Below, piece by piece: positions 49,693 to 58,809 of a stretch of DNA of 64,000 bases. A model generated the notes under the pieces. It was not told the DNA's origin. It was given only the letters and a program-made list of their open reading frames with translations, and searched no databases. Where the stretch lies: positions 5,077,501 through 5,141,500 of the forward strand of contig NZ_CP094975.1 in NCBI RefSeq assembly GCF_023509015.1. Direction: 5' to 3'. Within the stretch, counting starts at the first letter, position 1. Each line of letters begins with the position of its first letter. Both the position numbers and the translations under genes were made by a program. Source of the stretch: Pseudomonas abieticivorans (GTDB taxonomy: Bacteria > Pseudomonadota > Gammaproteobacteria > Pseudomonadales > Pseudomonadaceae).

Positions 49693-51282
49693 ATGGAACA
49701 TAACGCATTGCCACTGGGCGACACTGCGCTTGCAGCGCCTGGCGACGTGGACGGCTGGCCTCGACGCCAGGTACTCAAGGCCGGCGCACTGGCCCTGGGG
49801 GTGGGTATGCTCGGGCGCTTTGCAGATGCCCGCGCCGCCGGCCTGTCGGCCAGCGACTACCAGGGGTTGGACGCCTGGGCCATGGCCAAGGGGCTGCAGG
49901 CCGGCCAGTTCAGTGCCCAGGACCTGCTCGCCGCCGCGATGGCCCGTTGTGACCTGGTCAACCCGAAGATCAATGCCGTCAACATGCGCCATGACGATTA
50001 TGCCCGGGCGCTGCTGGCCGCCCGGCGCAAGGCCGGCACCCAGGCCCAGGGCGCGCTGGCAGGGGTGCCGATACTGCTCAAGGATCTCAATACCTACCTG
50101 CAAGGCACCACCACCAGCAACGGCAGCCGACTGTTCAAGGATGCACCGCCGGCCAGTGTCACCAGTACCTTGGTGCTGCGCTACGAAGCGGCCGGGGCGG
50201 TGCCTTTCGGTAAAGCGGCCTGCCCGGAATTTGGCCTGACCACCACCACCGAGTCGCTGGCCTGGGGGCAAACCCGCAACCCGTGGAACCTGGCGATGAG
50301 CGCCGGTGGTTCTTCCGGCGGCTCGGCTGCCGCCGTGGCCGCAGGCATCGTACCGGTCGCGCATGCCACCGACGGCGGAGGTTCGATCCGCATCCCTGCC
50401 TCCTATTGCGGGCTGGTCGGCCTGAAACCCACGCGCTACCGTACCCCCAGCGGGCCGCTGCGCCAGGAAGGCGCGTTCGGTACCAGTGTGGCAAACGTGG
50501 TATCGCGCAGTGTGCGCGACACGGCTTTGTTCCTCGATGCCGGGCAGGGCCACGAACCCGGTAGCCCGTACTGGGCGCAACCGTTGCAACGGCCTTATGT
50601 GGAAGAACTGGGGCGCGAGCCTGGGCGCCTGCGGGTAGGCCTGGTGCGCGACTCCATGACCGGTGCGCCGCTGGCCCCGGCGATTGCCAAGGTGCTGGAG
50701 GCCACCGTGCAGCAGTTGCTCGGCCTGGGCCACGAGGTGGATGAACTGCGCTTGCCCGTTCAACCCCAGCAGGTATTCGGTGCCCACGGCGCGGTCACCG
50801 GCAACGCCGTGCTGGCCACCGTCAACGACCGCGAGAAAGCACTGGGCCGGGCCTTGGGGCCGCAAGACCTGGAGCTCATCACCTATGCCATCCTCGAGCG
50901 CGCGGGCAAGGTCAGCGGCGAGGGGATTGTCCGTGCCCGCTTGGCGTTCGAAAACATCACCCAGGCCATGGAGCAGACGTTCGAGCGCTTCGATGTGTTG
51001 CTCTCGCCAGTCACCTCCAGTTTGACCCCGGCATTGGGAGAGCTGTCGCTCAACCAGCCGTGGGAAACCTATATGCAAAAAGCCATGGGCAGCGCCGGTT
51101 TCACCGTGCTGGCCAACGTCAGCGGGCAACCGGCGATCACCCTGCCGTTGGGCATGAGCGACACTGGCCTGCCGGTGGGCATGATGTTCACCGCGCGCCT
51201 GGGCGGTGAGGACGTGCTGCTGCGCCTGGCCTCGCAACTGGAGCAGGACCGTCCATGGGCCGCCAGGCGCGCATCGGTTTAA
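49693..51282 (+). CDS. Amidase-signature enzyme with Tat signal
   Basis: A 529-residue amidase-signature hydrolase. The catalytic triad is visible: Lys in [12 protein letters not shown], cis-Ser in the [14 protein letters not shown] box, and the nucleophile Ser in [11 protein letters not shown]. The N-terminus carries a twin-arginine signal ([18 protein letters not shown]), with a possible cleavage after DARA, so the folded enzyme should be exported to the periplasm. It lies in the steroid cluster between the aldehyde dehydrogenase and the monooxygenase. Hydrolysis of an amide-conjugated substrate (for example a bile-acid conjugate) is an attractive inference. Confidence 0.88.
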   Translation: MEHNALPLGDTALAAPGDVDGWPRRQVLKAGALALGVGMLGRFADARAAGLSASDYQGLDAWAMAKGLQAGQFSAQDLLAAAMARCDLVNPKINAVNMRHDDYARALLAARRKAGTQAQGALAGVPILLKDLNTYLQGTTTSNGSRLFKDAPPASVTSTLVLRYEAAGAVPFGKAACPEFGLTTTTESLAWGQTRNPWNLAMSAGGSSGGSAAAVAAGIVPVAHATDGGGSIRIPASYCGLVGLKPTRYRTPSGPLRQEGAFGTSVANVVSRSVRDTALFLDAGQGHEPGSPYWAQPLQRPYVEELGREPGRLRVGLVRDSMTGAPLAPAIAKVLEATVQQLLGLGHEVDELRLPVQPQQVFGAHGAVTGNAVLATVNDREKALGRALGPQDLELITYAILERAGKVSGEGIVRARLAFENITQAMEQTFERFDVLLSPVTSSLTPALGELSLNQPWETYMQKAMGSAGFTVLANVSGQPAITLPLGMSDTGLPVGMMFTARLGGEDVLLRLASQLEQDRPWAARRASV

Positions 51283-51288
51283 GCCATC

Positions 51289-51324
51289 AGAGGTGCCACG
51301 GGCGGCGCTGCAATCGGCACCTCT
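51289..51324 (+). terminator. Hairpin after the amidase gene
   Basis: A perfect 9-bp stem AGAGGTGCC/GGCACCTCT with an 18-base loop starts 7 bases after the stop. There is no T-run, so it may attenuate transcription or protect the RNA rather than terminate. Confidence 0.5.
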
Positions 51325-51334
51325 AGTCCGCTTT

Positions 51335-51351
51335 GACGATGAATAATCGTC
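51335..51351. promoter_or_regulatory. Inverted repeat upstream of the HsaA-like gene
   Basis: GACGAT-GAATA-ATCGTC is perfect over 6 bp. Its half-sites are those of the TCGTC-N6-GACGA element, in everted order. Confidence 0.4.
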
Positions 51352-51414
51352 TGCTGCGTTCGATCATCCATCAAGGCTCGCGCATTGGCGCAACGAGATC
51401 GGGAGAACGAACGG

Positions 51415-52602
51415 ATGGACAGCATGCGAGTAAAAACGCCGGAAGAAATCAAACTGCTGGAACACGCTCGGCGCCTGGTGCCGGCCCTCAAAAGCCGCAC
51501 CGCGCGCGCTGATCGCGAGTTCAAGGTGCCGGAAGAAACCCTCTTCGAACTGCAGCAGGCCGGCTTGTTGCGAGCACTGCAACCACGGGCTTTCGGTGGC
51601 TTTGAGGTCGACCCACGCACCTTCTTCGAAATCCAGATGATCCTTGCCGAGGGCTGTATGTCCACGGCGTGGATCTATGGCGTGATGGGCGTGCACCCTT
51701 GGCAACTGGCACGCTACCCGATCGAGGCCCAGCGCGATGTCTGGGGCCAGGACCCCTCGACCTTGATCTCGTCCACCTACATGCCGGTGGCCAAGGTGGT
51801 ACCGGTCGAGGGTGGCTATCACATCAGCGGCCGCTGGGGCTTTTCCAGCGGCAGCGAGCACTGCCAATGGTGCTTTTTGGGCGGCGTGCTGCCCGCCGAC
51901 GGTGAGCAGGCCGCCGAGCACGGCACCTTTCTGATCCCTCGCAGCGACTACCGTATCGAACACAACTGGGATGTACTGGGCCTGCGTGGCACCGGCAGCC
52001 ACGACATTATCGTGGAGGATGCCTTCGTGCCGGCGCACCGCGTGCAGCGCACCAACAACTGCACGATTGAGGCCACCCCGGGACGATTGGTCAACACCAA
52101 TCCGATCTACGCCATTCCCTTCGCCCAGTTGTTCACCCGCGCCGTCTCTTCGTCGGCCATTGGCGCCTTGCAAGGGGCGATCAACGAGTTTCGCGCCAAT
52201 GCCGCGGCGCACATCGGCAAGCACGGGATGAAAACCGCTGACGATCCGGTGGCACAAACCACCGTGGCCGAGGCAACGATCACCGTCGACAGCCTGCGCC
52301 TGGTGCTGGAGCGCAACTACGCGCATTTGATGGCGCTGGCCGAGGCGGGCGAGTACCCCGACGTGGAAACCCGCTTGCTGTACCGCTACCAGTCCTCCTA
52401 TGTCACCAACATCTGTGCCGAGAAGGTCAACGAGCTGCTGCGCTGCATGGCCGCTTCCGGGCTGTACAACACCAACCCGGTCGCGCGGCTGTTTCGTGAC
52501 CTGCACCAGGCGCGTGGGCATATCGCCAACAACTACATGGCCTTCAGCCGCAGCCTTGGCGCCGTGCAGTTGGGCCTGCCCAACCCGGACCCCTACGTTT
52601 GA
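51415..52602 (+). CDS. Flavin-dependent monooxygenase, oxygenase component (HsaA/TesA2-like)
   Basis: A 395-residue group D flavin monooxygenase with the acyl-CoA-dehydrogenase fold, the family of 4-HPA hydroxylase C2 and 3-HSA hydroxylase HsaA. Motifs include FGGFEVDPRTFFEIQMILAE, ISGRWGFSSGSEHCQWCFLG and GLRGTGSHDIIVEDAFVPAH. In steroid degraders this enzyme hydroxylates the aromatised A ring before extradiol cleavage. Its reductase partner is probably the flavin reductase at 47010. The start ATG at 51415 has GGAG 9 bases upstream. The family is firm; the exact substrate is inferred from the cluster. Confidence 0.87.
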   Translation: MDSMRVKTPEEIKLLEHARRLVPALKSRTARADREFKVPEETLFELQQAGLLRALQPRAFGGFEVDPRTFFEIQMILAEGCMSTAWIYGVMGVHPWQLARYPIEAQRDVWGQDPSTLISSTYMPVAKVVPVEGGYHISGRWGFSSGSEHCQWCFLGGVLPADGEQAAEHGTFLIPRSDYRIEHNWDVLGLRGTGSHDIIVEDAFVPAHRVQRTNNCTIEATPGRLVNTNPIYAIPFAQLFTRAVSSSAIGALQGAINEFRANAAAHIGKHGMKTADDPVAQTTVAEATITVDSLRLVLERNYAHLMALAEAGEYPDVETRLLYRYQSSYVTNICAEKVNELLRCMAASGLYNTNPVARLFRDLHQARGHIANNYMAFSRSLGAVQLGLPNPDPYV

Positions 52603-52662
52603 GCCGTGCCCGGGCCTGCCAGCAGGCCCGGGCCTTCCGATCACAGCCAAGGCACAATAACA

Positions 52663-54375
52663 ATGACAGCTAACGCTCAGTCCACTTCCCACTACGACGT
52701 GATCGTCGTCGGCTCCGGCGCCGGTGCAATGACCTCGGCGCTGTTTGCCGCCGAGCAGGGTCTTTCGGCACTGGTTGTCGAGAAAAGCGACAAGTTCGGC
52801 GGCACCTCGGCGATTTCCGGCGGCGGCATCTGGATCCCCAACAACCATTATTTTGCTGCCAAAGGCGGGCACGACAGCTTCGAGCTGGCCCTGCAGTACC
52901 TCAAGGCGGCCACCGGTGGGCATGGCGATGAACTGCGCCTGCGCGCCTACCTCAAGCACGCCCCGCAGATGATTCAGGCCCTGGAGCACAAGAGTCATGT
53001 GCGCTATGCCGTGGCCGAAAAATACCCGGACTACTACCCGCAACTGCCCGGTTCACTGGAAGGCGGTCGCACCCTGGACCCGGAGCTGTTCGACACCAGC
53101 CTGCTCGGTGAAGAACTGGGCAACCTGCGCTCGCCTTCGCCTTCGACCCTGTTGATGGGGCGTATTGCCTGGACGGCCCGGCATGCGCACAAGGCCATGT
53201 CCCGCTCGTTTGGCTGGCGCATGCTGATTCTCGGCCTGATGCTGCGCTACAAAACCGATTTCAAGTGGCGGCGCAAGGGCCGCCGCGACCGTCGCGCCGC
53301 CTTGGGCAGTGCCCTGGTGGCCTCGCTGCGCCGCTCGCTGATGGACCGCGATATCCCGCTATGGTTGAACACCGATTTCCAGATGCTGCTGACCGACGAG
53401 GAGGGCCGCGTTTGTGGCGTGCAGGTTTGCCGCGACGGCCAGGTGCTGCAGCTCAAGGCGCGGTGCGCGGTGATCCTGGGGTCTGGTGGCTTTGAGCAGA
53501 ACCAGGCGCTGCGCGAGCAGTACTTGCCGCAGCCCACCCAGCGTGGCTGGAGCGCCACGCCACCGGGTAATAACACCGGTGCGGGCCTGCAGGCCGGCAT
53601 CGCCTTGGGCGCGGCCACGGCCTTGATGGACTGGGCCTGGTGGGCGCCGACCATTGCCGTGCCGGGGGAAGACAAGCCGCGCGGGGTGTTTGCCGAGCGA
53701 GCGTTCCCCGGCGCCATCGTGGTCAACCGCCAGGGCCAGCGTTTTGTCAACGAAGCCGCACCGTACCTGGAGTTTGTTGACGCCATGTACCGTGACAACC
53801 AGCCTTCTGGCGGCCAGTCGATCCCGGCCTGGGTGATCTTCGACGGCCACTTCCGTTTCAACTACGCCATGGGCCCTTTGATGCCGGCGCAGGTGATGCC
53901 CGACAGCCGCTTGCGCAAGGAATGGCTCAATGCGTTGTACTTCAAGGCCGACAGCCTGGCGGCGCTGGCAGCGCAGATCGGCGTCGACGGCGCAGGCCTT
54001 GAACGCACGGTGCAACGCATGAATGGGTTCGCCCGCAGCGGCGTCGATGCCGACTTCGGTCGGGGTGGCAACGTCTTCGATCGTTATTACGGCGACAGCA
54101 ACGTCAAACCCAACCCGTGCCTGGCGCCGCTGAGCAAGGGCCCTTATTACGCGATGCGCCTGGATGCGGGCGACATCGGCACCAAGGGTGGGCTGTTGAC
54201 CAACGAGCACGCCCAGGTGTTGCGCCAGGATGGCCAGGCCATCCCGGGCCTGTATGCCATTGGCAACTGCTCCTCGTCTGTCATGGGCACCAGCTATCCC
54301 GGTGCCGGCGGTACGTTGGGCCCGGCCATGACGTTCGGTTACATCGCCGCCCATCACATTGCCGCCCAAGGCTGA
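52663..54375 (+). CDS. 3-ketosteroid-delta1-dehydrogenase-like flavoprotein
   Basis: A 570-residue FAD enzyme of the KstD/fumarate-reductase flavoprotein family. The dinucleotide fold is VIVVGSGAGAMTSALFAAEQ. The C-terminal pattern follows KstD closely: GPYYAMRLDAGDIGTKGGL holds the Tyr and Gly expected at the active site, and then LYAIGNCSSSVMG and GGTLGPAMTFGYIAA. Such enzymes desaturate ring A of 3-ketosteroids and, with 9-alpha-hydroxylase, open ring B. AAGG precedes the ATG at 52663. A second flavoprotein of the same superfamily follows 9 bases later. Confidence 0.85.
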   Translation: MTANAQSTSHYDVIVVGSGAGAMTSALFAAEQGLSALVVEKSDKFGGTSAISGGGIWIPNNHYFAAKGGHDSFELALQYLKAATGGHGDELRLRAYLKHAPQMIQALEHKSHVRYAVAEKYPDYYPQLPGSLEGGRTLDPELFDTSLLGEELGNLRSPSPSTLLMGRIAWTARHAHKAMSRSFGWRMLILGLMLRYKTDFKWRRKGRRDRRAALGSALVASLRRSLMDRDIPLWLNTDFQMLLTDEEGRVCGVQVCRDGQVLQLKARCAVILGSGGFEQNQALREQYLPQPTQRGWSATPPGNNTGAGLQAGIALGAATALMDWAWWAPTIAVPGEDKPRGVFAERAFPGAIVVNRQGQRFVNEAAPYLEFVDAMYRDNQPSGGQSIPAWVIFDGHFRFNYAMGPLMPAQVMPDSRLRKEWLNALYFKADSLAALAAQIGVDGAGLERTVQRMNGFARSGVDADFGRGGNVFDRYYGDSNVKPNPCLAPLSKGPYYAMRLDAGDIGTKGGLLTNEHAQVLRQDGQAIPGLYAIGNCSSSVMGTSYPGAGGTLGPAMTFGYIAAHHIAAQG

Positions 54376-54384
54376 GGAGTCGCC

Positions 54385-56079
54385 ATGCCTGCTGCAGTCA
54401 ACTCAACCTGTACCCCCATTGGGCCGGCACTGCGGGTGGCGGATGCCGACGCGCTGCGCTGGGATGATCACTGTGACGTATTGGTGATCGGCTGGGGCGC
54501 GGCCGGTGCCTGCGCCGCGCTCGAAGCCCAGGCGCAGGGCGCCGATGTGCTGGTGGCCGACCGGTTTACCGGGGGCGGCGCCAGTGCCAAGAGCGGTGGC
54601 GTGGTCTACGCCGGCGGTGGCACCCGCCAGCAGCGCAGCGCCGGCTTCGCCGACACGCCCCAGGCAATGTTCAGTTACCTGCAGCATGAAACCCAAGGCG
54701 TGGTCAGTGATGCCACCTTGCAGCGTTTTTGCCAGGACAGCGCCGCCAACCTGGAGTGGCTGGAAAGCCATGGCGCGCCCTATGCCCACAGCATGCCGCC
54801 CGGCGGCAAGACCTCCTATCCAGGCGATGGCTACTTTCTGTATTACTCGGGCAACGAACTCGTGCCCTCGCATCGCAACGAGTCGCCACCGGCACCACGC
54901 GGGCATCGCACGGTCGGCAAGGGCCAATGTGGCGCGGTGCTGTATTCGCACCTCAAGGCTGCTTGCCTGCGCAATGGCGTGCGCACCCAGCTTCAGTCTG
55001 CCGCCCGGCGCCTGGTGGTCGATGCCAGTGGCACGGTGGTGGGCGCCGAGCTGTGGTGCTTGCCTGCCGGCAGTGCGCAGGCGCGGCTGCATGCCAAATG
55101 GGCGGCGCGCGCCGAGCGTTTGCAGAACTTCGCGCCGCGCTACAGCGACACCCTGCGCCAGCGCCTCTACCAGCTGGAGCACGATTTTGCCCGACCGTGC
55201 CGTGTGCGCGCCCGGCGTGGGGTGGTGCTGAGCACCGGCGGCTTTATCTTCAACCGCGAGATGATCCGCGAGCATGCGCCGACCTTTCGCCGCAACTTCA
55301 AAGTCGGCGCCACCGGCTGTGATGGGAGCGGCGTGCGCCTGGGCCTGAGCGTCGGCGCGGCGGCCGATCGCTTGCAGCGGGTCTCGGCCTGGCGCTTTAT
55401 CAACCCGCCGCTCTGCTGGCCCAAGGGCATTGTGGTCAACACCCTCGGCCAGCGCTTCGTCAACGAAGAAGTCTACGGTGCAACGCTCGGCCAACCGCTG
55501 TGCGAAGAGCAGGGCGGCAAGGCCTGGCTGGTGCTGGACGCGCGCTTGCGCAAGCAGGCGATCAAGCAAGCGTTGTTTGGCGGTTACTGGTGGTTCCAGA
55601 GCCTGCCGGCACTGGTGTTGATGCTGTGGCGGGTGCGCAAGGGCCAGAGCCTCGAGCAGTTGGCCCAGGTCAGCGGCATGCAGGCCGAGGCGTTGCGCAG
55701 CGCCGTGCAAGCCAACAACGCGGCCGCCCGTGGCGACGCCGCCGATGCCTTTGGCAAGTCCCGGGAGAGCCGCCAGGCACTGGATCAGGGGCCGTACTAC
55801 GCCTGTGACATCTCCGTGGGCAACCCGCTGTTCCCCCTAGGCGCCTTGACCCTTGGCGGGCTAAAGGTCGATGAACGCAGTGGTGCCGTATTGGATGAGC
55901 ACGGCCAGCCGATCCGCGGCCTCTACGCGGCCGGGCGCGCGGCCATCGGCATTCCTTCGCACCTGTACATCAGCGGCTTGTCGCTGGCCGATTGCGTGTT
56001 TTCCGGACGGCGTGCAGGGCGCTCGCTGGTGGCTGCAACGGCCCCCTCAGGCCTTCAAACCAGCGAGCCATTGACATGA
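54385..56079 (+). CDS. FAD-dependent oxidoreductase, possible 3-ketosteroid delta4(5alpha)-dehydrogenase
   Basis: A 564-residue flavoprotein of the same superfamily as the preceding gene but clearly diverged from it. It has FAD motif VLVIGWGAAGACAALEAQAQ, GGGASAKSGGVVYAGGGTRQ and the C-terminal GLYAAGRAAIGIPSHLYISG followed by LSLADCVFSGRRAG. In Comamonas testosteroni a delta1-dehydrogenase gene (tesH) is followed by a delta4(5alpha)-dehydrogenase (tesI); the tandem here matches that layout. GAGGAG precedes the ATG. It overlaps the KshB-like gene by four bases. Confidence 0.75.
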   Translation: MPAAVNSTCTPIGPALRVADADALRWDDHCDVLVIGWGAAGACAALEAQAQGADVLVADRFTGGGASAKSGGVVYAGGGTRQQRSAGFADTPQAMFSYLQHETQGVVSDATLQRFCQDSAANLEWLESHGAPYAHSMPPGGKTSYPGDGYFLYYSGNELVPSHRNESPPAPRGHRTVGKGQCGAVLYSHLKAACLRNGVRTQLQSAARRLVVDASGTVVGAELWCLPAGSAQARLHAKWAARAERLQNFAPRYSDTLRQRLYQLEHDFARPCRVRARRGVVLSTGGFIFNREMIREHAPTFRRNFKVGATGCDGSGVRLGLSVGAAADRLQRVSAWRFINPPLCWPKGIVVNTLGQRFVNEEVYGATLGQPLCEEQGGKAWLVLDARLRKQAIKQALFGGYWWFQSLPALVLMLWRVRKGQSLEQLAQVSGMQAEALRSAVQANNAAARGDAADAFGKSRESRQALDQGPYYACDISVGNPLFPLGALTLGGLKVDERSGAVLDEHGQPIRGLYAAGRAAIGIPSHLYISGLSLADCVFSGRRAGRSLVAATAPSGLQTSEPLT

Positions 56080-57104
56080 GCCAGGACTATTTGAGCGTAC
56101 GCGTGACCCGCGTGATAGAAGAGACCGCCGACAGCCGCTCGCTGGAGTTCCAATTGCCTGCGGAGCTGGTGGCGCAGTTCCATTACAAACCCGGACAGTT
56201 CCTGACGTTGCGGGTGCCCCACGACGGCGGCTGGCTGCCACGCTGCTACTCGCTGTCGAGCACGCCGCTGCTCGACGAGCCGCTGCGGGTCACCATCAAG
56301 CGGGTGCGCGATGGGCGCGCCTCGAACTGGCTGTGCGACACCGTGCAAGCGGGCGACAGCCTGCAGGTACGGGTGCCGGCCGGGGTGTTTGTGCCGCGTC
56401 AACTGGACACCGACCTGCTGCTGTTGGGCGCAGGCAGCGGGGTGACCCCGATGCTGTCGATCCTGCGCTCGGCGCTGCTGGCTGGCAGCGGGCGGATACG
56501 GCTGATCTACGCCAACCGTGACGAAAACTCGGTGATTTTCCGTGATCAACTCAACGCCCTGGCCAATGCGCACCCCCAGCGCCTGCAGGTGATCCACTGG
56601 CTTGATTCGGTGCAAGGCATCCCATCGGTGAGTCAGTTGGCCGAGTTGGCCAGGCCCTTTGCCGGCGCCGAGGCCTTTATCTGCGGCCCCGGGCCGTTCA
56701 TGGAGGCTGCCGTCAGCGCCCTGCAAGCGTTGGGCATGCCGGCCGCGCAGGTGCACGTCGAGCGTTTCGTCTCACTGCCTGAAGAGGGCGAGGTCAGCGC
56801 GCCCGTTGCGGTCGATACAAGCCGGCCCGGCAGCCAGCTGTCCGTGCGTCTGGACGGTGAAGAGTTCGAGGTGCCCTGCGCCCCAGGCGAGACCCTGCTC
56901 GACGCTATGCGCCGGGCTGGCCTGCAGCCACCGAGCTCGTGCCTGGTCGGCTCCTGTGCCACCTGCATGTGCACCGTGCAGCGTGGCGAGGTGCACCTGC
57001 TGCGCAACGATGCCCTGGACCCACAAGAAATCGAAGAGGGTTGGACGCTGGCGTGCCAGTCGTTGGCCCTTAGCGCGCACCTGCGCGTGTGCTTTCCCGA
57101 ATAA
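56076..57104 (+). CDS. KshB/PaaE-type ferredoxin reductase of a Rieske oxygenase
   Basis: A 342-residue electron-transfer protein with, in order, an FAD domain (FHYKPGQFLTLRV, RCYSLSST), an NAD domain (LLLGAGSGVTPMLSIL, FICGPGPFMEAA) and a C-terminal plant-type 2Fe-2S domain (CLVGSCATCMCTVQRG plus a later ACQS Cys). This order is that of KshB, reductase of 3-ketosteroid-9alpha-hydroxylase, and PaaE. Its position right after the ketosteroid dehydrogenase pair supports KshB. The matching Rieske oxygenase KshA is not in this window. Confidence 0.85.
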   Translation: MSQDYLSVRVTRVIEETADSRSLEFQLPAELVAQFHYKPGQFLTLRVPHDGGWLPRCYSLSSTPLLDEPLRVTIKRVRDGRASNWLCDTVQAGDSLQVRVPAGVFVPRQLDTDLLLLGAGSGVTPMLSILRSALLAGSGRIRLIYANRDENSVIFRDQLNALANAHPQRLQVIHWLDSVQGIPSVSQLAELARPFAGAEAFICGPGPFMEAAVSALQALGMPAAQVHVERFVSLPEEGEVSAPVAVDTSRPGSQLSVRLDGEEFEVPCAPGETLLDAMRRAGLQPPSSCLVGSCATCMCTVQRGEVHLLRNDALDPQEIEEGWTLACQSLALSAHLRVCFPE

Positions 57105-57126
57105 CCCGACTGCCGAGTGTGTCACC

Positions 57127-58740
57127 ATGACTGCATGTTCTGCTTCACCGGGCACCTTGCCTGCCTGCCACCCAGTGCCGTTGTCGATCCCCGCCATGCT
57201 ATTGGCCAGTGCCGAGCGCTTTGCCGGCCGGGCTGCCATCGAAGAACACGGCGTGGCCACCGACTACCGTGACCTGCCCGCACTGGCCCTGGGCGTGTGC
57301 CGCAGCCTGATGGCGCTGGGCATCGCGCCCGGTGACCGCGTGGCGATCTGGGCGCCCAATTGCCGTGACTGGGTGATTGCCGCTTTGGGCGTGCAGTGCG
57401 CAGGGGCGGTGCTGGTGCCGATCAACACCCGCATGAAAGGTGCTGAAGCGGCCGATATCCTGCTGCGCAGCCAAGCGCGGGTGCTGCTGCTGCAAGGGGA
57501 CTTCCTGGGCCAGGACTACCAGGCGATGCTGGCGCCGCTGCGCCCGCCCAGCCTGGAACAGTGGGTGGTGTTCGGTGCCACGGCGCCACGCACCCCCTGC
57601 GACCTGGGCTGGGCTGCGTTTCTCGCCAAGGGCGAGGCGGTGAGCGAACTGCAAGCCCGCCAGCGCGCGCTGGCGGTTGGCCCACAGGACTTGTCCGACC
57701 TGTTGTTTACCTCCGGCACTACTGGCAAACCCAAGGGCGTGATGAGTGCCCACGGGCAAAACCTGCGCGCCTACAACGAATATGTCTCGGTCATTGGCCT
57801 GCGCCCGGGTGATCGTTACCTGATCATCAACCCGTTTTTCCATGCGTTTGGCTACAAGGCCGGTTGGCTGACCTGCCTGCTGGCCGGGGCAACCATCCTG
57901 CCGCATGCGGTGTTCGATGCCGAGGCTGTGTTCCAGCGCATCGCCGCCGAACGCATCAGCGTGTTGCCAGGGCCGCCGACCCTGTACCTGTCGATGCTGG
58001 CCCACCCACGCCTGGCCGAAACCGACCTGTCGAGCTTGCGCATCGCCGTCACCGGCTCATCGACGATCCCGCCGGTACTGATCGAACGGATGCGCAAGGA
58101 GCTGGGTTTCGCCGTGGTCACCACCGCCTATGGCCTGACCGAGTGTGGCGGCCTGGCCACGATCTGCAACCCGGACGACCCCGCGGGCATCGTCGCCGCT
58201 ACCAGTGGCCGCGCGATCGAAGGCAGCGAAGTGTGCATCCGCTCGGCAGATAATCAGCCGGTGGCCCAAGGTGAGGCGGGCGAGATTTGCCTGCGCGGCT
58301 TCCACGTGATGCGCGGCTACTTCAATGACCCCCAAGCCACCGCCCAGGCCATCGATGCCGACGGCTGGCTGCACACCGGTGACATCGGCAATCTGGATGC
58401 CCAGGGCAACCTGCAAATCACCGATCGCCTCAAGGATATGTTCATCGTCGGTGGCTTCAACTGCTACCCGGCCGAGATCGAGGCCGGGCTGATCGAACAC
58501 CCGGCCATCGCCCAAGTGGCGGTCATTGGCATTGCCGACGAGCGCATGGGCGAGGTGGGGTGCGCGTGCGTGGTGCTGCGCCAAGGCCGGCAACTGGACG
58601 AGGCGTCACTCATCGCCTGGGCACGTGAGCGCATGGCCAATTACAAAGTGCCGCGCCAGGTGCACTTTTTCACGGCGCTGCCGGTCAATGCCTCCAACAA
58701 AGTGCTCAAGGGGGAGCTGCGCGAAGCGCTGGCAGGTTAA
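57127..58740 (+). CDS. Acyl-CoA synthetase (FadD3-like candidate)
   Basis: A 537-residue ANL-superfamily ligase that makes acyl-CoA through an acyl-adenylate. The P-loop is LLFTSGTTGKPKGVM, the A5 motif is TAYGLTECGG, the A7/A8 hinge is WLHTGDIGNLDAQGNLQITD and RLKDMFIVGGFNCYPAEIE, and the C-terminal Lys is in ASNKVLKGELRE. In steroid pathways ligases activate the side chain or the C/D-ring remnant HIP (FadD3); the substrate here is open. It is the last gene of the plus operon, followed by a terminator. Confidence 0.85.
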   Translation: MTACSASPGTLPACHPVPLSIPAMLLASAERFAGRAAIEEHGVATDYRDLPALALGVCRSLMALGIAPGDRVAIWAPNCRDWVIAALGVQCAGAVLVPINTRMKGAEAADILLRSQARVLLLQGDFLGQDYQAMLAPLRPPSLEQWVVFGATAPRTPCDLGWAAFLAKGEAVSELQARQRALAVGPQDLSDLLFTSGTTGKPKGVMSAHGQNLRAYNEYVSVIGLRPGDRYLIINPFFHAFGYKAGWLTCLLAGATILPHAVFDAEAVFQRIAAERISVLPGPPTLYLSMLAHPRLAETDLSSLRIAVTGSSTIPPVLIERMRKELGFAVVTTAYGLTECGGLATICNPDDPAGIVAATSGRAIEGSEVCIRSADNQPVAQGEAGEICLRGFHVMRGYFNDPQATAQAIDADGWLHTGDIGNLDAQGNLQITDRLKDMFIVGGFNCYPAEIEAGLIEHPAIAQVAVIGIADERMGEVGCACVVLRQGRQLDEASLIAWARERMANYKVPRQVHFFTALPVNASNKVLKGELREALAG

Positions 58741-58751
58741 CGCTATTCAGA

Positions 58752-58780
58752 AAAAGAGCACCGTATGGGGGTGCTCTTGC
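58752..58780. terminator. Terminator between convergent ligase and crotonase genes
   Basis: The stem AAGAGCACC/GGGTGCTCTT has loop GTATGG. A T5 run follows on the minus strand. Confidence 0.75.
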
Positions 58781-58809
58781 GGTACGGGTGAGCATGACGC
58801 AACGTACGC

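Noticed and set aside
48133..51237. A 1034-codon minus-strand frame opposite the aldehyde dehydrogenase and amidase
   Set aside because: Antisense shadow; both plus-strand genes have intact catalytic motifs.
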